Shown here: in pieces, positions 51,801 to 62,934 of the stretch
Numbering within the stretch: the stretch's first letter is position 1
How the letters are laid out: every line of letters begins with the position of its first letter
Source: Macrosoma leucophasiata
Taxonomy: Eukaryota > Arthropoda > Insecta > Lepidoptera > Hedylidae
Length of the DNA: 64,000 nucleotides
NCBI GenBank assembly: GCA_036365455.1
Contig: JAWQUS010000010.1
Coordinates: 22,244,501-22,308,500, forward strand
Direction of reading: 5' to 3'
Position numbers and translations under genes: made by a program
Notes under the pieces: generated by a model
Told to the model about the DNA's origin: nothing
Seen by the model: the letters and a program-made list of their open reading frames with translations, nothing else
The model's database searches: none

Positions 51801-52648
51801 TCAGCACAAGACTAAATTAAGTCGTAGGTACACGTGCGACTTTATTCTAAATCTAAATAGAATATAAGTAGATACACATATTCTATTTTTTAACACTGAG
51901 CAGTGACGTCTGGTTGGAGATTAAATGATATCAGGCTTGTTGCATTTTGGAACGTGTGCAATTAATTTTAATAGGCCGAACGTACCGAACGTACCTTGAT
52001 TTTTTCTACCCTCATAATACTATGCAAAACATGAGACTTAAAATGTTTGCAACGATTGTAACAGGCAAGAAGTTATATCAAGTTTTTAACACTCAGTCTC
52101 ATTTGATAAGCTGTATACATATATCAATGACCGACCGATTACGTTTTACCGGAAAGATTCGTGACAAAATTTTACCGGAAACACATGTCGTGAGCTGGTA
52201 GCTACATTAGCTTTTATTTTCAATCAAGTTTGTGAGTCACTGTTCTAAGAACTATATAGGGTCACTCCCTTTTAGAGGGACGTTTATGTTGATATACTAA
52301 GGGTTGCGTATGTCTAAAAAATAATAACTAATGCTTAAAGTCTTGCGGATTTTGATGAACTGAAATGGTGATCATAGACCGCAATCAGGTATGAAGGACC
52401 AACTTTAGAAAGTCGATAGAAAAAAAATGATATTTAAAAAAACATTACTTTTGGCAGACAAGTTTCGTTAAGATTTTTAGGATGACTTTTGTCCAGGCAG
52501 AGATCTATCGGCTAAAATGATTATGAACAAATTAACATAGTCCTCAGGAGTGACAGATGTAATAAGCTTTTAATTTTCCGCGGGTCATTGTTAGGTCGTC
52601 ACAGAACAAAAATAAAAACGGGCATAATAATAGCATGAGTATCTTTAA
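51801..52648. other. No recognisable gene
   Basis: An 84-codon frame (51947-52201) has no domain. No other signal. Confidence 0.4.
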
Positions 52649-52934
52649 CTGCCTAGCCTAGTTGGTAGCAGGTCACTACTACTACGCTGGGGTCCTGGGT
52701 TCGATTCCCAGGTAGGGGGATATTAGAGACAACGTTGTAAAATCTTTTACCTCTAGTTCTATTGGGATTTTTCCATTTTCTGTAAGTTTCCCCGTATCTC
52801 CGAGATGTCAATAGGCTCGCCACCTGTTACATGGGCCAAAACGTAACCGGCGAATCGTGGCTGATTGCATGTATGCTTGACTGCATGCATTTACCTCCGC
52901 CTACCCCTTCGGGGATTACAGGCGTGAAGTTACA
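52649..52934 (+). repeat. SINE-B, full length
   Basis: ctgcctagcctagttggtag, B box ctgggttcgattcc, gcccgagatgtc-less body with ataggctcgccacctgttac and the end ccttcggggattacaggcgt. Confidence 0.88.
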
Positions 52935-52939
52935 TTTAA

Positions 52940-53569
52940 CACGTTCGTTTTCTTTATACTGTGATAATAGTATGAGTATCTTTCAGTACGCTTAAGCCAC
53001 ATTCCTAATTGTACTAACAATTAACCCTAAACCATCAACGGGAACGCAAGAAGTCTTAATCACCGCTGCACTTCTCACGAAGATTAATGACGTTTTGATA
53101 AATTGCCGACGACTTGCGGAGGGTTAATGCGGTGGAGAGATAAAGATGCATTGCGAATCGTAAGCCGTAATGAAGACGGAGGTGACTTGGCTTTTTTAGG
53201 GTTTAGTTGGAATACGTTGGGGGCGATGCAGTTGATTGACTAGAATTTAACTATTATTGTAATCATTGACTTATATACAACGTGTAACAGAATTAAATGT
53301 ACAACCTGAGACTAGTTTTATCAGAATCGATAACTGAATCGATTTCAGGCATTTTTACTATAGGTAATATTTTGTCCCAAAATTAATTACAATTAAGGAA
53401 ATTTTGGTCACCCATTTGGTAAACAGTCAATACAAACGAAAATGAGACTATCGTCTATCGAAAATAAAATGCTAGTTTCAACAAGTTTATTGGAACTCTT
53501 TGAGTCGTGCTAAATGCACGTATGCATTATAAATAATAATTTAAGAAATAAAAGATTGAAAATGAATCT
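52940..53569. other. No recognisable gene
   Basis: Only the inverted-end motif acacgttcgttttctttata at 52940-52960 is notable. Confidence 0.4.
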
Positions 53570-54135
53570 TATTACTATCGAGTGTTAAATAGGGGTATGC
53601 AGGTTACGTTACATGACATTGCGACAGTGTGCGTGTGTGAGTAGGTTTGTGTTTTATGTGCTGCCGTAAGTAGAGGTAAAGTAAGTATATGTAGGGTGTG
53701 GATACTGTTCGTACAAATTAGGGACACCTTATTTCTTAAATGAAAAATATTAAATACATTGACTTGTAATTTCAGTTCAGATGCTATGATTATAACTTGA
53801 ATTATAATGAAGGTTTTTGAGTTACACGTTGTATATAGGTAACGTATAACGGGAATAACGCACACCCTCACACACACCAATCAGAAGATCGAGTTAAAAT
53901 CATAATACATGAACCAAAATTTCATTTTAATGTATTAAATATATTTTTTTAAGAAATATGTTGTCCTCAATTTGTTAGAACAATATGTACATCCTACGTG
54001 CGCATACTTACTCTACTCACTCTACCTACGGCCGCACATAAAACACAAACCTACTCACACACGCACACTGTCGCAATATGATGTAGCGTAACCTGCGCGT
54101 CACCGCTATTTAGCACTCGCTAGTAACACAGTCTA
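53570..54135. repeat. Long inverted repeat, arms about 130 bp
   Basis: ggttacgttacatgacattg, cgacagtgtgcgtgtgtgag and taggtttgtgttttatgtgc at 53600-53665 recur inverted at 54000-54110 with about 85-90 percent match by eye. The interior is AT-rich and non-coding. Confidence 0.8.
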
Positions 54136-54161
54136 AAGAAAACGAACATGTTAATTACCTA

Positions 54162-54754
54162 ACTATGCAAGTTATAAGATTCATTTTCATTATTTTATTT
54201 CTTAAATTATTATTTATATATTATTACTACTAAAATACTATTTAATAAGATATGTCAAACTGTAAGAACATCTTTTATATACAACAAAAGAACGTAATCT
54301 TTTACGAACCGTCGCAGCTATGAAAACATCAACACAGCGGTACAACGTCTTGACATACTATTTTACGTCTCGAACTACATAAACGCATGTTCTTCGCTTA
54401 CTTTATAAATGTCGGGCCGTAAATATATTGAAATTTACGAACTGTGAGGATGTACACTGACTTTTTATGCGTAAATTTATGACAACTACTACAAAAGAGC
54501 TTAAGTGATAAGCGTTAGCGTGTCATTAATTATCACACAGAGAGTTTTTGAAGTTAGTTTAGTTTAAGAAACGATTTGAGTTATAAAGGTACGGAAATTT
54601 ATGAGCGGTATAATCAAGTGTAACATAAAAGCTGAGGCGTTACGCGCGATTCAACCACGCGGACGTGTTTCACTCGGCCGTACACTAGTGATCTGCTTAA
54701 GCACACCGAGTAAATACCCTTCTTGCGTCGGAGCTGACGCACACACTTTTTTTT
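54162..54754. other. No recognisable gene
   Basis: Nothing supported. Confidence 0.4.
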
Positions 54755-55180
54755 ATGAAACTAGGTAAGGTGGCAAACAACACATGGATATAACTTTTAA
54801 AACACTGGCGTTTCACATTTATCATACATATTTTTTAAAACCGGGTCATTACGCGACGACATCTTGCTGATACAATAGTCTACCCGCGACCACGGCTCGT
54901 GCAACCGAGCCGAAACGTCGGTATAAAGGTAAAAAGTATATATTTTTTATCGAAAATAGTATCGCGTAACGACCCGGTTTTAAAAAAACACATGGATGTT
55001 AAGTGATGACTATAAACATCTAAACAAAAACATTATATGAAAGTGGAAAAAAAATCCAGGTAGACTCGTCCATGAAGCGTTCCATATCAAAAACGGGGGT
55101 CAAAATGCAGATGTTTTATTTCGCATGGGCCTAAATTGTTTTGTCTCTGTGATAGGGGTCATAGATATCTAATAATTGCA
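54755..55180 (-). repeat. SINE-A, diverged, split by a 198-bp insert
   Basis: ttttatgaaactaggtaagg and tggcaaacaacacatgga, then after the insert gttaagtgatgactataaac to cctaaattgttttgtctctg. Head lost. Confidence 0.7.
54790..54987. mobile_element. 198-bp insert with 10-bp target duplication
   Basis: ACACATGGAT flanks it (54780-54789 and 54988-54997). Inside, aaaccgggtcattacgcgac and the inverse tcgcgtaacgacccggtttt form inner inverted repeats; one end is A-rich. Class uncertain: a SINE-like retroposon or a small foldback. Confidence 0.75.
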
Positions 55181-55599
55181 AATCGCTGACGCTTATGACT
55201 TGTTTATTTATTATTGCGCACAAAGAAAGTAGCGGCAAGCAAGGGAAGGCGATGTCTTGATGACATGTGTCGTACTAACTGTCGAATAAACCAATCGTAA
55301 AATTGTTAAAGCAGTAACACACAACCGAATCCGCCGACAAAACCCGCTCTCGCTAACCTAACAAACACGCGCAAGCGGACCGCACTGGACTTGATTCATA
55401 ATAATCATGTCCGCCATACTCCTCTACACACGGCCAGATTTGGTTCGGAGCGTACAGAATCCGCTGTCCGCTCCGTACCAAATTATTACAGTGAGAAACT
55501 TCTTCACCATGAATACACATTTCGATATTCTATTAATTGCAAAAAATACGCTTACACTCACAATCCCACACTATATAGAAGTTAAACCTGTATCGTAGG
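55181..55599. other. No recognisable gene
   Basis: Two overlapping 63-64-codon frames near 55391-55598 have no motif. Confidence 0.4.
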
Positions 55600-55750
55600 T
55601 ACCGTTGTACACACACAACATACACAAACGTCCAGACCCGAAACAAATATCAGTAGGCCATACAAATATTTGTGCCGGTGCGGGGCTCGAACCCGCGACC
55701 CTTCGTATCAAACGGTCTTCTCATACCGCTTGACTAACTAGGTCGTCAAT
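55600..55750 (-). repeat. SINE-C, full copy
   Basis: On the minus strand, gacctagttagtcaagcggt (A box), gtcgcgggttcgagccccgc (B box), then accggcacaaatatttgtat and ggtctggacgtttgtgtatg. Confidence 0.85.
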
Positions 55751-55907
55751 AGCAAAGTTTATCATAACGGTTGTATAACTTAACTTATTAATTAAACTAT
55801 TAGTAAAACTTATTAATTAGTTTTCAATGGATTTTGTTCACTGACCCAACAACGATGATGGAATCAAAAATGTTAAGAAAAAAATCGATGCTCGGATGTA
55901 GGCTTCG

Positions 55908-55975
55908 GTAACTTAGTGGTAAAGTGCCTGAAATTACCCGAAAGTTGTAGATTCGACCTCCATCAAAGTATTTTT
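55908..55975 (+). tRNA. tRNA-like relic
   Basis: gcttcggtaacttagtggta (A box-like) and gtagattcgacctcc (B box-like), followed by a T7 run. Arms pair poorly, so this is a decayed tRNA-derived sequence. Confidence 0.35.
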
Positions 55976-56047
55976 TTCCTTTTCGTATTAATTTAAATAA
56001 TTTGAATACTTGTTCGTACATACTAATTTTTAAAAGAAAATGTTATA

Positions 56048-56241
56048 TGTTATCCCTACTAATATTATAAATGCGAAAGTAACTCGGTCTGTCTGTCTGT
56101 TGCCTTTTCACATCTAAACGACTGAACCGATTTTAATTAAATTTGGTACAGAGATAGAACTGACTTTGAGAAAGAACATAGGCTAATTAGTTATTTATAA
56201 AACGACAGCCATGCGGGCGAAGCCGCGGGCAACAGCTAGTG
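56048..56241 (-). repeat. Repeat I, full copy
   Basis: Inverse of 6955-7135: tactaatattataaatgcga, (tctg)n, aaccgattttaattaaattt, atgcgggcgaagccgcgggc, aacagctagt. Confidence 0.82.
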
Positions 56242-56413
56242 CATTATAAAATAAAATGCTTAACTTAGTTAACTAAGTTACGTTTCAACGTATCACGAAC
56301 CTTTAAACTTGAAATGTTTGTTTTCAAAGACATAATATGCTAATACATGCATATTAATTTGCTAATACAGCGATATTAATTTCGCCAAATGCTCATTCAA
56401 TTGAACAATATTT

Positions 56414-56794
56414 ATGATTTGCAACATGCAGAAGGCGTGCACTAATGGATATTTAGTCACGGGACCCAACCCTTTAGAAATACCACATTTTTATAACTTA
56501 AAAACACTCTACGGGATTACATTAGCAGGGGTCCTCGGGCAACATCGTGAATCATTTCCAATTTACAATGAATCTGTAATTAATGGCCTTAAAAGCCTTT
56601 TGTATGTAGCCGTTGCCAATAAAGCGGAAATTTTATCGCTTAAATGCCGTCGTTTGCTGCTAAAAATTACTGAGAGATGGGTGCTTATTAATATTTTCAT
56701 AGCTATCTTTTGCCTTGCAGTTTCTGTTTGGAAATTATTTCATGCAAAAAATCGAAGAATAGAGAGGTTGACAGCCTGTGAACGCAGCGGATAA
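56414..56794 (+). CDS. Unidentified 126-codon frame with C-terminal membrane helix
   Basis: I do not recognise this frame. It is bounded upstream by an in-frame stop just before the ATG. A hydrophobic segment at about residues 91-109 (VLINIFIAIFCLAVSVWKLF) is followed by a basic tail (KNRRIERL), as in a tail-anchored protein. A possible splice acceptor (catgcag) ends at 56430, so it could instead be a terminal exon beginning there. No repeat family overlaps it, which makes it the least repeat-like frame outside amnionless. It may equally be chance or a decayed gene. Confidence 0.3.
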   Translation: MICNMQKACTNGYLVTGPNPLEIPHFYNLKTLYGITLAGVLGQHRESFPIYNESVINGLKSLLYVAVANKAEILSLKCRRLLLKITERWVLINIFIAIFCLAVSVWKLFHAKNRRIERLTACERSG

Positions 56795-57135
56795 GCCGAA
56801 CCATTACATTATTCGGATTGATGAAATACGGATAGTCACTAGAGAACACAAGAACACCGACTCATTCCACAAATAGTACGCGAGTCAATTGAAATTTAAG
56901 AAAAACATCCAAATTTTAATAGAGATAATGGATGGCGATCCCGTATTTTATAAAATTCAGACGTCTGAACATAAATAAGTAATAGAACAAAAACACAGAG
57001 ATGCAATCTATCATCTATTGTAATTGGGAAGGTTGATGACCCACACATAGATAAACCTATAATGGTTTTATGTGTGTCTTCGCACAAGACATCCTAATTT
57101 GTAAAAAAAAATGTACACGCGCTGCATCCCCAGAG
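56795..57135. other. No recognisable gene
   Basis: Nothing supported. Confidence 0.4.
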
Positions 57136-57616
57136 GCTTAATTGGTTTGCCCCTGGAATTGGGTCCAGTGATGTCGATAGAAATCTTTCAAACGGAAAAA
57201 ATCCTTAATCAGACTATTCCCCGATCTGAAAATAGAAAATGAGACCATGGGCATCATCATCATCATTTCAGCCAAAAGACCTGCTGAACAAAGGTCTCCC
57301 CCAAATAACGCCACAACGAACGGTCCTGGGCCGCCCTCATCCAGCGATTGCTCCCGACATTCACCAGGTCGTCGGTCCACCTCGCGGGAGGCCTGCCTAA
57401 GCTTCGTCTTCCGGTACGCGGTCGCCACTCCAGAACTGTCCAACGGCCGTCAGTTCTGCGAGCTATGTGCTCTGCCCAATGCCACTTGAGTTTCGCTATT
57501 TGGTGGGCTATGTCGGTTACTTTGGTTCTCATACGGATCTCCTCATTTCTGATTCGATATTGCAGAGAAACTCCGAGCATAGCTCTCTCCATTGCTCTCT
57601 GAGTGATCTTGAGCAT
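57136..57616 (-). pseudogene. RTE-type LINE 3' end (ORF C-terminus and 3' UTR)
   Basis: The minus-strand frame (57616-57263) reads TQRAMERAMLGVSLQYRIRN, AEHIARRTDGRWTVLEWRPR, GRPPARWTDDL and AAQDRSLWRYLGE. This is the conserved C-terminus of RTE-clade LINEs common in insect genomes. The reverse transcriptase core is missing. The 3' side ends with a (atgatg)n-like run (57250-57268) and the ttttggctgaaatgatgatg motif. Confidence 0.82.
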
Positions 57617-57665
57617 ATCTAATTTTAATCAATTTTGTTGACTGAAATAAATAAATAATTAAAAT
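57617..57665. repeat. LINE-like (AAAT)n tail
   Basis: ttttgttgactgaaataaat plus aaataaataaattaataaa; a tail of a non-LTR insertion whose body is not seen. Confidence 0.45.
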
Positions 57666-59431
57666 AAATAAATTAATAAAAAACTGCTTACGCCTTCCAG
57701 TGAATTCCGGTATTTAATGCTCTGGCTATACCACACTAATCTTTGTATGAATTATCACAACAATATATCCGTAAATAGATATACAAATATGGTGCCATTG
57801 TTTATTTGTTTCGTTTATTGTCACGATGCACAAAATTAAATTATCCTTACTCCCTTTCAGCCATTAAATACAGATCAGAAGTGCGTGTCTTTATTTTTAA
57901 TTTCTGCACAGGCGGGGTTGCCAGCTATAAAAATAAATTATGCTTTTTAATTCCGTGTACTTCTTAATGACAGGGGTTTTGGGATTCGCGGTCGGGGTTT
58001 TTTCGTTTAATTTAAAAGGCTTGCTTTTCCTTGAGACAGAATTTTCGATGTCACGATGCAACAATAACTTTTACTGGAAATATAGTAAGCAACAGCTGAT
58101 TTAATTAAATTTTAGTACTTTATTGATACAGAACTTACTAGAAGATATTTCTTGAATGGACTACATAATATTATTGTAAATAATTGTTCTATATAATATA
58201 AATAATTTATAGCATATTGTTATAGACTTAAAACTAAAAAAAATAATTGTGTGAATAATTGTATCATTATTTACTACCTATTAGAATTCTATGCTTAAAA
58301 TGATTTCAAGTTTTGTATCAAATCAACTATAGGGTATATCTATATACTCAATAGTTTCAGAGCAAATCCGCTGTTACAAACGGACAGACAGTCACTTGAG
58401 TAATCTTATAAGGGATCGTTTTGCTTTAGAGGTACAGAACCCGAAGAACTAAATAAATGCTATATCAACTGTGTTCTTTTCAATCCCTAACATATACGAT
58501 TAAAAATGATATCAAAACATAGGTATATTGTAAAAGAATTGTCGCGTTTTCCGTAAACCGCTTTGAGCTCATTTGCCCCAACCTTTCTTTGAATGCCCAA
58601 AAGTATAATATATACCGCGAATGCTCCCCATTCATATTTTACCCGTTATTTTACGATATTCACGGGTGGCTGTCGTCGGGGTGATATTTATGAATTTCCC
58701 GTATGTCAGCGCCACAGCGCTTCGGCGGTTGAATTCGGTATTCGTGGAGGACAGTCGCCGCTGTAGACATAGAATTATTATAATAATATTAAGTCTATCA
58801 AAGGATCATATTATAATAACATATTTTTAAGATCAATATTTTGGCATATTTTGATTCAAATAGTCTACTTATCTTTTGTTATTTAGGTTTTTTTTTGTTA
58901 CTTGACTTATCATACCTATACAATTGTTAAAACTCCAAGACATTGTTATGTCACGAGTAGTTATTAGATATGACAACCATTACATTCGCGTAGTCTTTCC
59001 TCTAGTAATTCCCCGAAGGGGCCTTCGACGAGTACAGGTGCGAAGTTACGCTAGTTTTATGAAACCTTGACATTAAAGTTTAAGGTAATTAACACATTTT
59101 ACGAAAAGCCGTTAAAGTTAGAGAGGGATGTAAAATTTTACATTAACAATAACTTAAACAAATATTTTTGTGCAACCAAAAATTGAAGTTATGTTATTTT
59201 GTTGCTGACTGTACTTACTATGTGCGAATTTTTCAACGGTTCTCGCTGAAACGTTTTTTGCTGGTTGGATGCTAACAGCGAAAAGTGAGATTCTATGCTT
59301 ATTGTTGTTTTTGGAATTAACGTGGATGCAACGAGGCGTTTAGTAATTTATTTTGAAATGAAAAATGTATGTCCATTTCTATCATATTGTTTGCATTCAT
59401 TAAAACAACACAATCTTTTTTTATTGTATAT
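57666..59431. other. No recognisable gene
   Basis: About 1.8 kb AT-rich. 58360-58450 resembles the end of the repeat at 8957-9315 (gacagacagtcacttgagta, aggtacagaacccgaag). No exon seen. Confidence 0.4.
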
Positions 59432-59524
59432 CTAGCTGTGCCCGCTACTTATTCCGCTGAACAATAATTTAACAAAATTATTGTTCAGCGTCGATAACGC
59501 GGAAGAAGTCGTGGGCACAACTAG
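59432..59524. repeat. Foldback of a repeat end, arms about 40 bp
   Basis: ctagctgtgcccgctactta ... pairs with ... gaagtcgtgggcacaactag. The inner stem is a perfect 16 bp (59455-59470 with 59475-59490) around aaca. Repeat H starts at once after it. Confidence 0.85.
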
Positions 59525-59525
59525 T

Positions 59526-59795
59526 ATGATATAATCTATATGTATAAAAATCAATTGCTGTTAGTGAGTCTCGCTAAAACTCGAGAACGGCTGGACCGAT
59601 TTAAATAATTTTGGTTTTGAATGATTTTTGGAAGTCCAGGGAAGGCTTAAAAGGTAAAAAAATATGAAGAAATTGAAGGGAAATAGTAAAAACTACAATT
59701 TTATTTTGCCATACAAATAGTCCGTATATATCAAACCTTTGACACATTATTTCATTCTGAGGCAATACGAAGTTTGCTGGGTCTGCTAGGTAGTT
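59526..59795 (-). repeat. Repeat H, full copy
   Basis: Inverse of 27310-27568, from gtataaaaatcaattgctgt to gaggcaatacgaagtttgct. Confidence 0.82.
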
Positions 59796-60332
59796 CGAAA
59801 ATAAAAGTAGCCTCTGATTTACCAACTCCTTATTACATAAGCTATCTGCAAGTGAAAGTCCAATTTGTGAGTTCGTACATTTAGTATGTAGTTGTGCTCC
59901 TAGTGTAGAAATAAGCTTGAATAAATTATCTTCCGTGCTAAAAATTTGGGAGACTTTTTTTTTAGGAATGTGCACTATCTTTAACGACTATAACCAAACG
60001 TAGGCTCCAAGGCCGTGGACAGGAAAGCATAATAAAAACTTGTGTCTTCACAAGGGTGACCATAAAAAAGGTTTTCAGTGAGCAAGTGAATCATAATTTA
60101 TGAATTCCCGCGTCCGGTCTGAGGGACGCGGGAGATTTACGCGGGGTCATTGTGTCGACGCTCCTGGACTATGGCCATAGAGCTACATGGAGTATAGACT
60201 GGACATGTGTACGGAAATAATATAGATTACACCATTGCTCGAGCGCTTTTCTCCATACATCGAAGCTCAGTGGCGTTGCAGGACGCCGTATAGGGGAAAT
60301 TAAAAGCACATGGGAACAATAAGCGCACAAAT
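59796..60332. other. No recognisable gene
   Basis: Nothing supported. Confidence 0.4.
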
Positions 60333-60430
60333 ATTCGTACCAATGCGGGGATCGAACCCCAAGGCTTGAATCAAGTGGTTGTCTCACACTGAAGTACGAA
60401 ATAAGCAGCCGAATATAAAAAAATACGTCC
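60333..60430 (-). repeat. SINE-C fragment
   Basis: cacaaatattcgtaccaatg, cggggatcgaaccccaaggc and agtggttgtctcacactgaa: SINE-C head with an intact B box. Confidence 0.7.
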
Positions 60431-60494
60431 ATGTTACAGACCTACATTAAAAGTTTTTTTATATTGTGTGAGTTATTTTGTTTTTCATATGAAG

Positions 60495-60800
60495 TTTCAA
60501 CAACCCTTTTTACGTCCCACTGCTGGGAACGAGTCTCTTTCCTTTTTTGGGGAGGCCCAGAGCTTACTCTACCACACTGCTCCAATGCGGGTTGGTGGAG
60601 ATAGGAGTTAGTGGCCAACCCGCTGTTGTCGGATGTTGTAAAGCCCATAAGGCCTCGAACCAGGTTTAATAACTGCTGCCTATCGATAGCAACCGGGACC
60701 GACTGCGTAACGTGCCCTCCGAAGCACGGAAACGTGCATTTTAATTTGCCATTAGCCTATCACACACCCGACCGCGCAACCAAGTAGATCGCTAACTACT
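60495..60800 (-). repeat. Repeat D copy
   Basis: cgtcccactgctgggaacga to cacacccgaccgcgcaacca, agtagatcgc; small deletions near 60640-60660. Confidence 0.83.
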
Positions 60801-61763
60801 ATGGTAGAGAGCGCGGATCATCGATTATTGTTCGGCTTGTTTATAATTAGAGGTGGCGAGCATTGCATATAGGCAAAACGGGCGGAGCCTACCTCAGTAT
60901 CTCGGTATAGAATTGTGTTGGTACTTATTTTCATAATACATTTTATTAAGAACGAATTAAACCTTTTAATTTGAATAGATAATATTTTTTTAAAGTACGT
61001 AATTTTAAAATTTTAGTTCTTTTTTTTTAATTGGTGAAGTGCGCTCTTCTTTTTTGATTATAAGCCTCTTTATTAATTGATGTTCGAACTTTTATAGAAC
61101 GTTTAAAAGTATGTATTAGGATGTAAAAATAAAAGAAACTTAGTCAGTACAATTTCTAAATTACATGAAATCTTTGTTCGTTTTTAAATTAGAATGGGGT
61201 CCTTGCTTCAATTCACCTATAAATTACTACTATGCACAGAATGTGACAGAATATCTCAGATATTTTTTGTAAGTAAAACTGTGAAGACACCTTGAACAAT
61301 AATCTAGCATTTCTAAATGAATTACGATATTCCTTTACTACTTTTTTATTTTGTAGTGCCACGTCTATGCATTCGAAACTCAACACCGAACCGTCGTTAA
61401 TGAAACATAAGGGGTGTGGAACATCCCTCGCTATCCCTCTGTATCGCTGCTCATCCTCTTCGGGTAAGCTTGCAAATATATACTCGCTAATCGTTACACT
61501 AAACTGCAAACGATTCTCGCTTTTATTCCAAGGAAGTTAAGAAGGTTTTTGCGTGGCACTTGAGGTTATTGTACGTAGAATCCGAAGCGGGATTTGTAAT
61601 CTTTGAAAACGGTTTTGTTTCCCGTGATGGACTTGCTTACGGTAAGGTTTTGTTTTAGTCCTTATTTACTGCCTTAATTGTCTATTTGGTTTTGATTAAG
61701 AGGAGTTATGGTACAGAAAATATTAAACAACATACAAAACCGCTCCCGATAATTAATTTTAAA
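60801..61763. other. No recognisable gene
   Basis: Overlapping frames on both strands at 61213-61540 (up to 98 codons) have no recognisable domain. Confidence 0.4.
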
Positions 61764-61853
61764 ATGGTGGAAGCGTTCCAGTTTTGGAGCTCGAGAGCGT
61801 AGGCATCACTGTATCACCTATGTTATCCAGCCGCAGTCAAATGGCAGTGGAGT
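61764..61853 (+). repeat. SINE-A head, strongly diverged
   Basis: aatggtggaagcgttccagt, gagctcgagagcgtaggcat, agtcaaatggcagtg. Confidence 0.6.
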
Positions 61854-61924
61854 TTTGGCGGGAACCTTGAAAGAGGCGTGTGGTGCTCTTATTTAATTTC
61901 AGTTTCGTGGTGTATTTTTGAGTT

Positions 61925-62235
61925 ATATTAAATAAAGTTGGTAGCATTTTGTTTGATATAGGCTTATAACAGTGCCCGTGTGTAGTGAAATAGAATAACA
62001 GTGCGAAAACACGTCCTTTCCTGTTGCCTCAGGCACTTCATTGTAAATGTTCTGGTAAAGCAGCCATCGCTTTACTCGAATTACTGACTGTGACTGACTG
62101 ATAATTGACCGAATCACCGACTGACTCACAGACCAATAACCAAGACTGACTCTTGACTTTTACGCTGCTTATGACGAATACGAAATATAGTTTTATTTGA
62201 CACTGGCAATATGCGTAACAACGATGCCATAATAT
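61925..62235 (-). repeat. Unclassified repeat, inverted partner of 21160-21450
   Basis: aaataaagttggtagcattt, gtgcccgtgtgtagtgaaat, gtaaagcagccatcgcttta, the (gact)n stretch and gcgtaacaacgatgccat mirror the other copy. Confidence 0.8.
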
Positions 62236-62253
62236 ATATATATATATATATAT
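62229..62253. repeat. (TA)n microsatellite
   Basis: About 12 TA units directly at the end of the inverted repeat copy. Confidence 0.9.
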
Positions 62254-62263
62254 AAAAAAAGTT

Positions 62264-62335
62264 AGTGTTCAGCACTCGTGTTCCGGTTTGATGGTAATGT
62301 AGTAACTATCACACAGACAAAACAACAGACAAAAC
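62264..62335 (+). repeat. SINE-A middle fragment
   Basis: agtgttcagcactcgtgttc, ggtttgatggtaatgtagta, cacacagacaaaacaac, then short (acaaa) repeats. Confidence 0.55.
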
Positions 62336-62639
62336 AAAGACAAAACAAAGACAGGGTTTCCCAACCTTTATTTTGCCGAGCCTCCCCGAGCCAAAAATAA
62401 TATTTTCATGTCCCCCTGGTAGGTGTTTAGGAAAATTTTAGCAAAAGTTGGGATCGCACATTTTTTATCAATTAAATTATTTAATTTTTGGTATTTCAAA
62501 TAGGTTGAATACAGATACAATATATTAATTGAGGATAATGAACGAAATAATACATTTGGAAATCATTAAGTACTTTCACATTTACATTTCTTATCAGTCA
62601 ATCAATTAACAGGCTATTACCGTCCACAGTTGGAGGCCT
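62336..62639. other. No recognisable gene; possible hAT-type end
   Basis: acagggtttcccaaccttta at about 62350-62370 resembles a hAT terminal repeat, but no partner end was found. Confidence 0.35.
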
Positions 62640-62870
62640 CTTTCAGGTATGTATGTATCATCACGCCAGGTCCCTAACGGGGTAGGCAGAAAGTGTAGAG
62701 CGCCAGATATCCCGGTCACGATATCTCTTTCAGGTCACGCCATAAATCTCTTTCCTACGATTCTTACACTACGGCGGTCTAGACGTGGTCTCCTCTCTAG
62801 GACACGTCTGCTCCAACAATTGTCGGGCAGATATTACCGGCCTACTGCCACTTCAACGTGCTAATCCTAT
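62640..62870 (+). repeat. LINE-like 3' repeat fragment
   Basis: cacgccaggtccctaacggg and gagcgccagatatcccggtc match 46546-46610; the continuation gacgtggtctcctctctagg is not seen elsewhere here. Confidence 0.6.
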
Positions 62871-62934
62871 GTAAATAAAAATTTGGGCTGTGTAACAATC
62901 ACTAAAGAGGTGCCAAGTTGACTACCGATACACC

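Larger units (their letters stand above)
50379..54161. repeat. Inverted end pair around the plus-strand array (tentative element)
   Basis: taggtaattaacacgttcgt with ttctttaga follows at 50379-50411, and the inverse of the same sequence is at 54126-54161 (one base different in the core). A third copy of the motif sits at 52938-52963. This could bound one 3.8-kb composite element or be pieces of one family. Confidence 0.4.

Noticed and set aside
62345..62420. A second hAT element end
   Set aside because: Only one end-like motif (acagggtttcccaacc) is present and no inverted partner or duplication was found.
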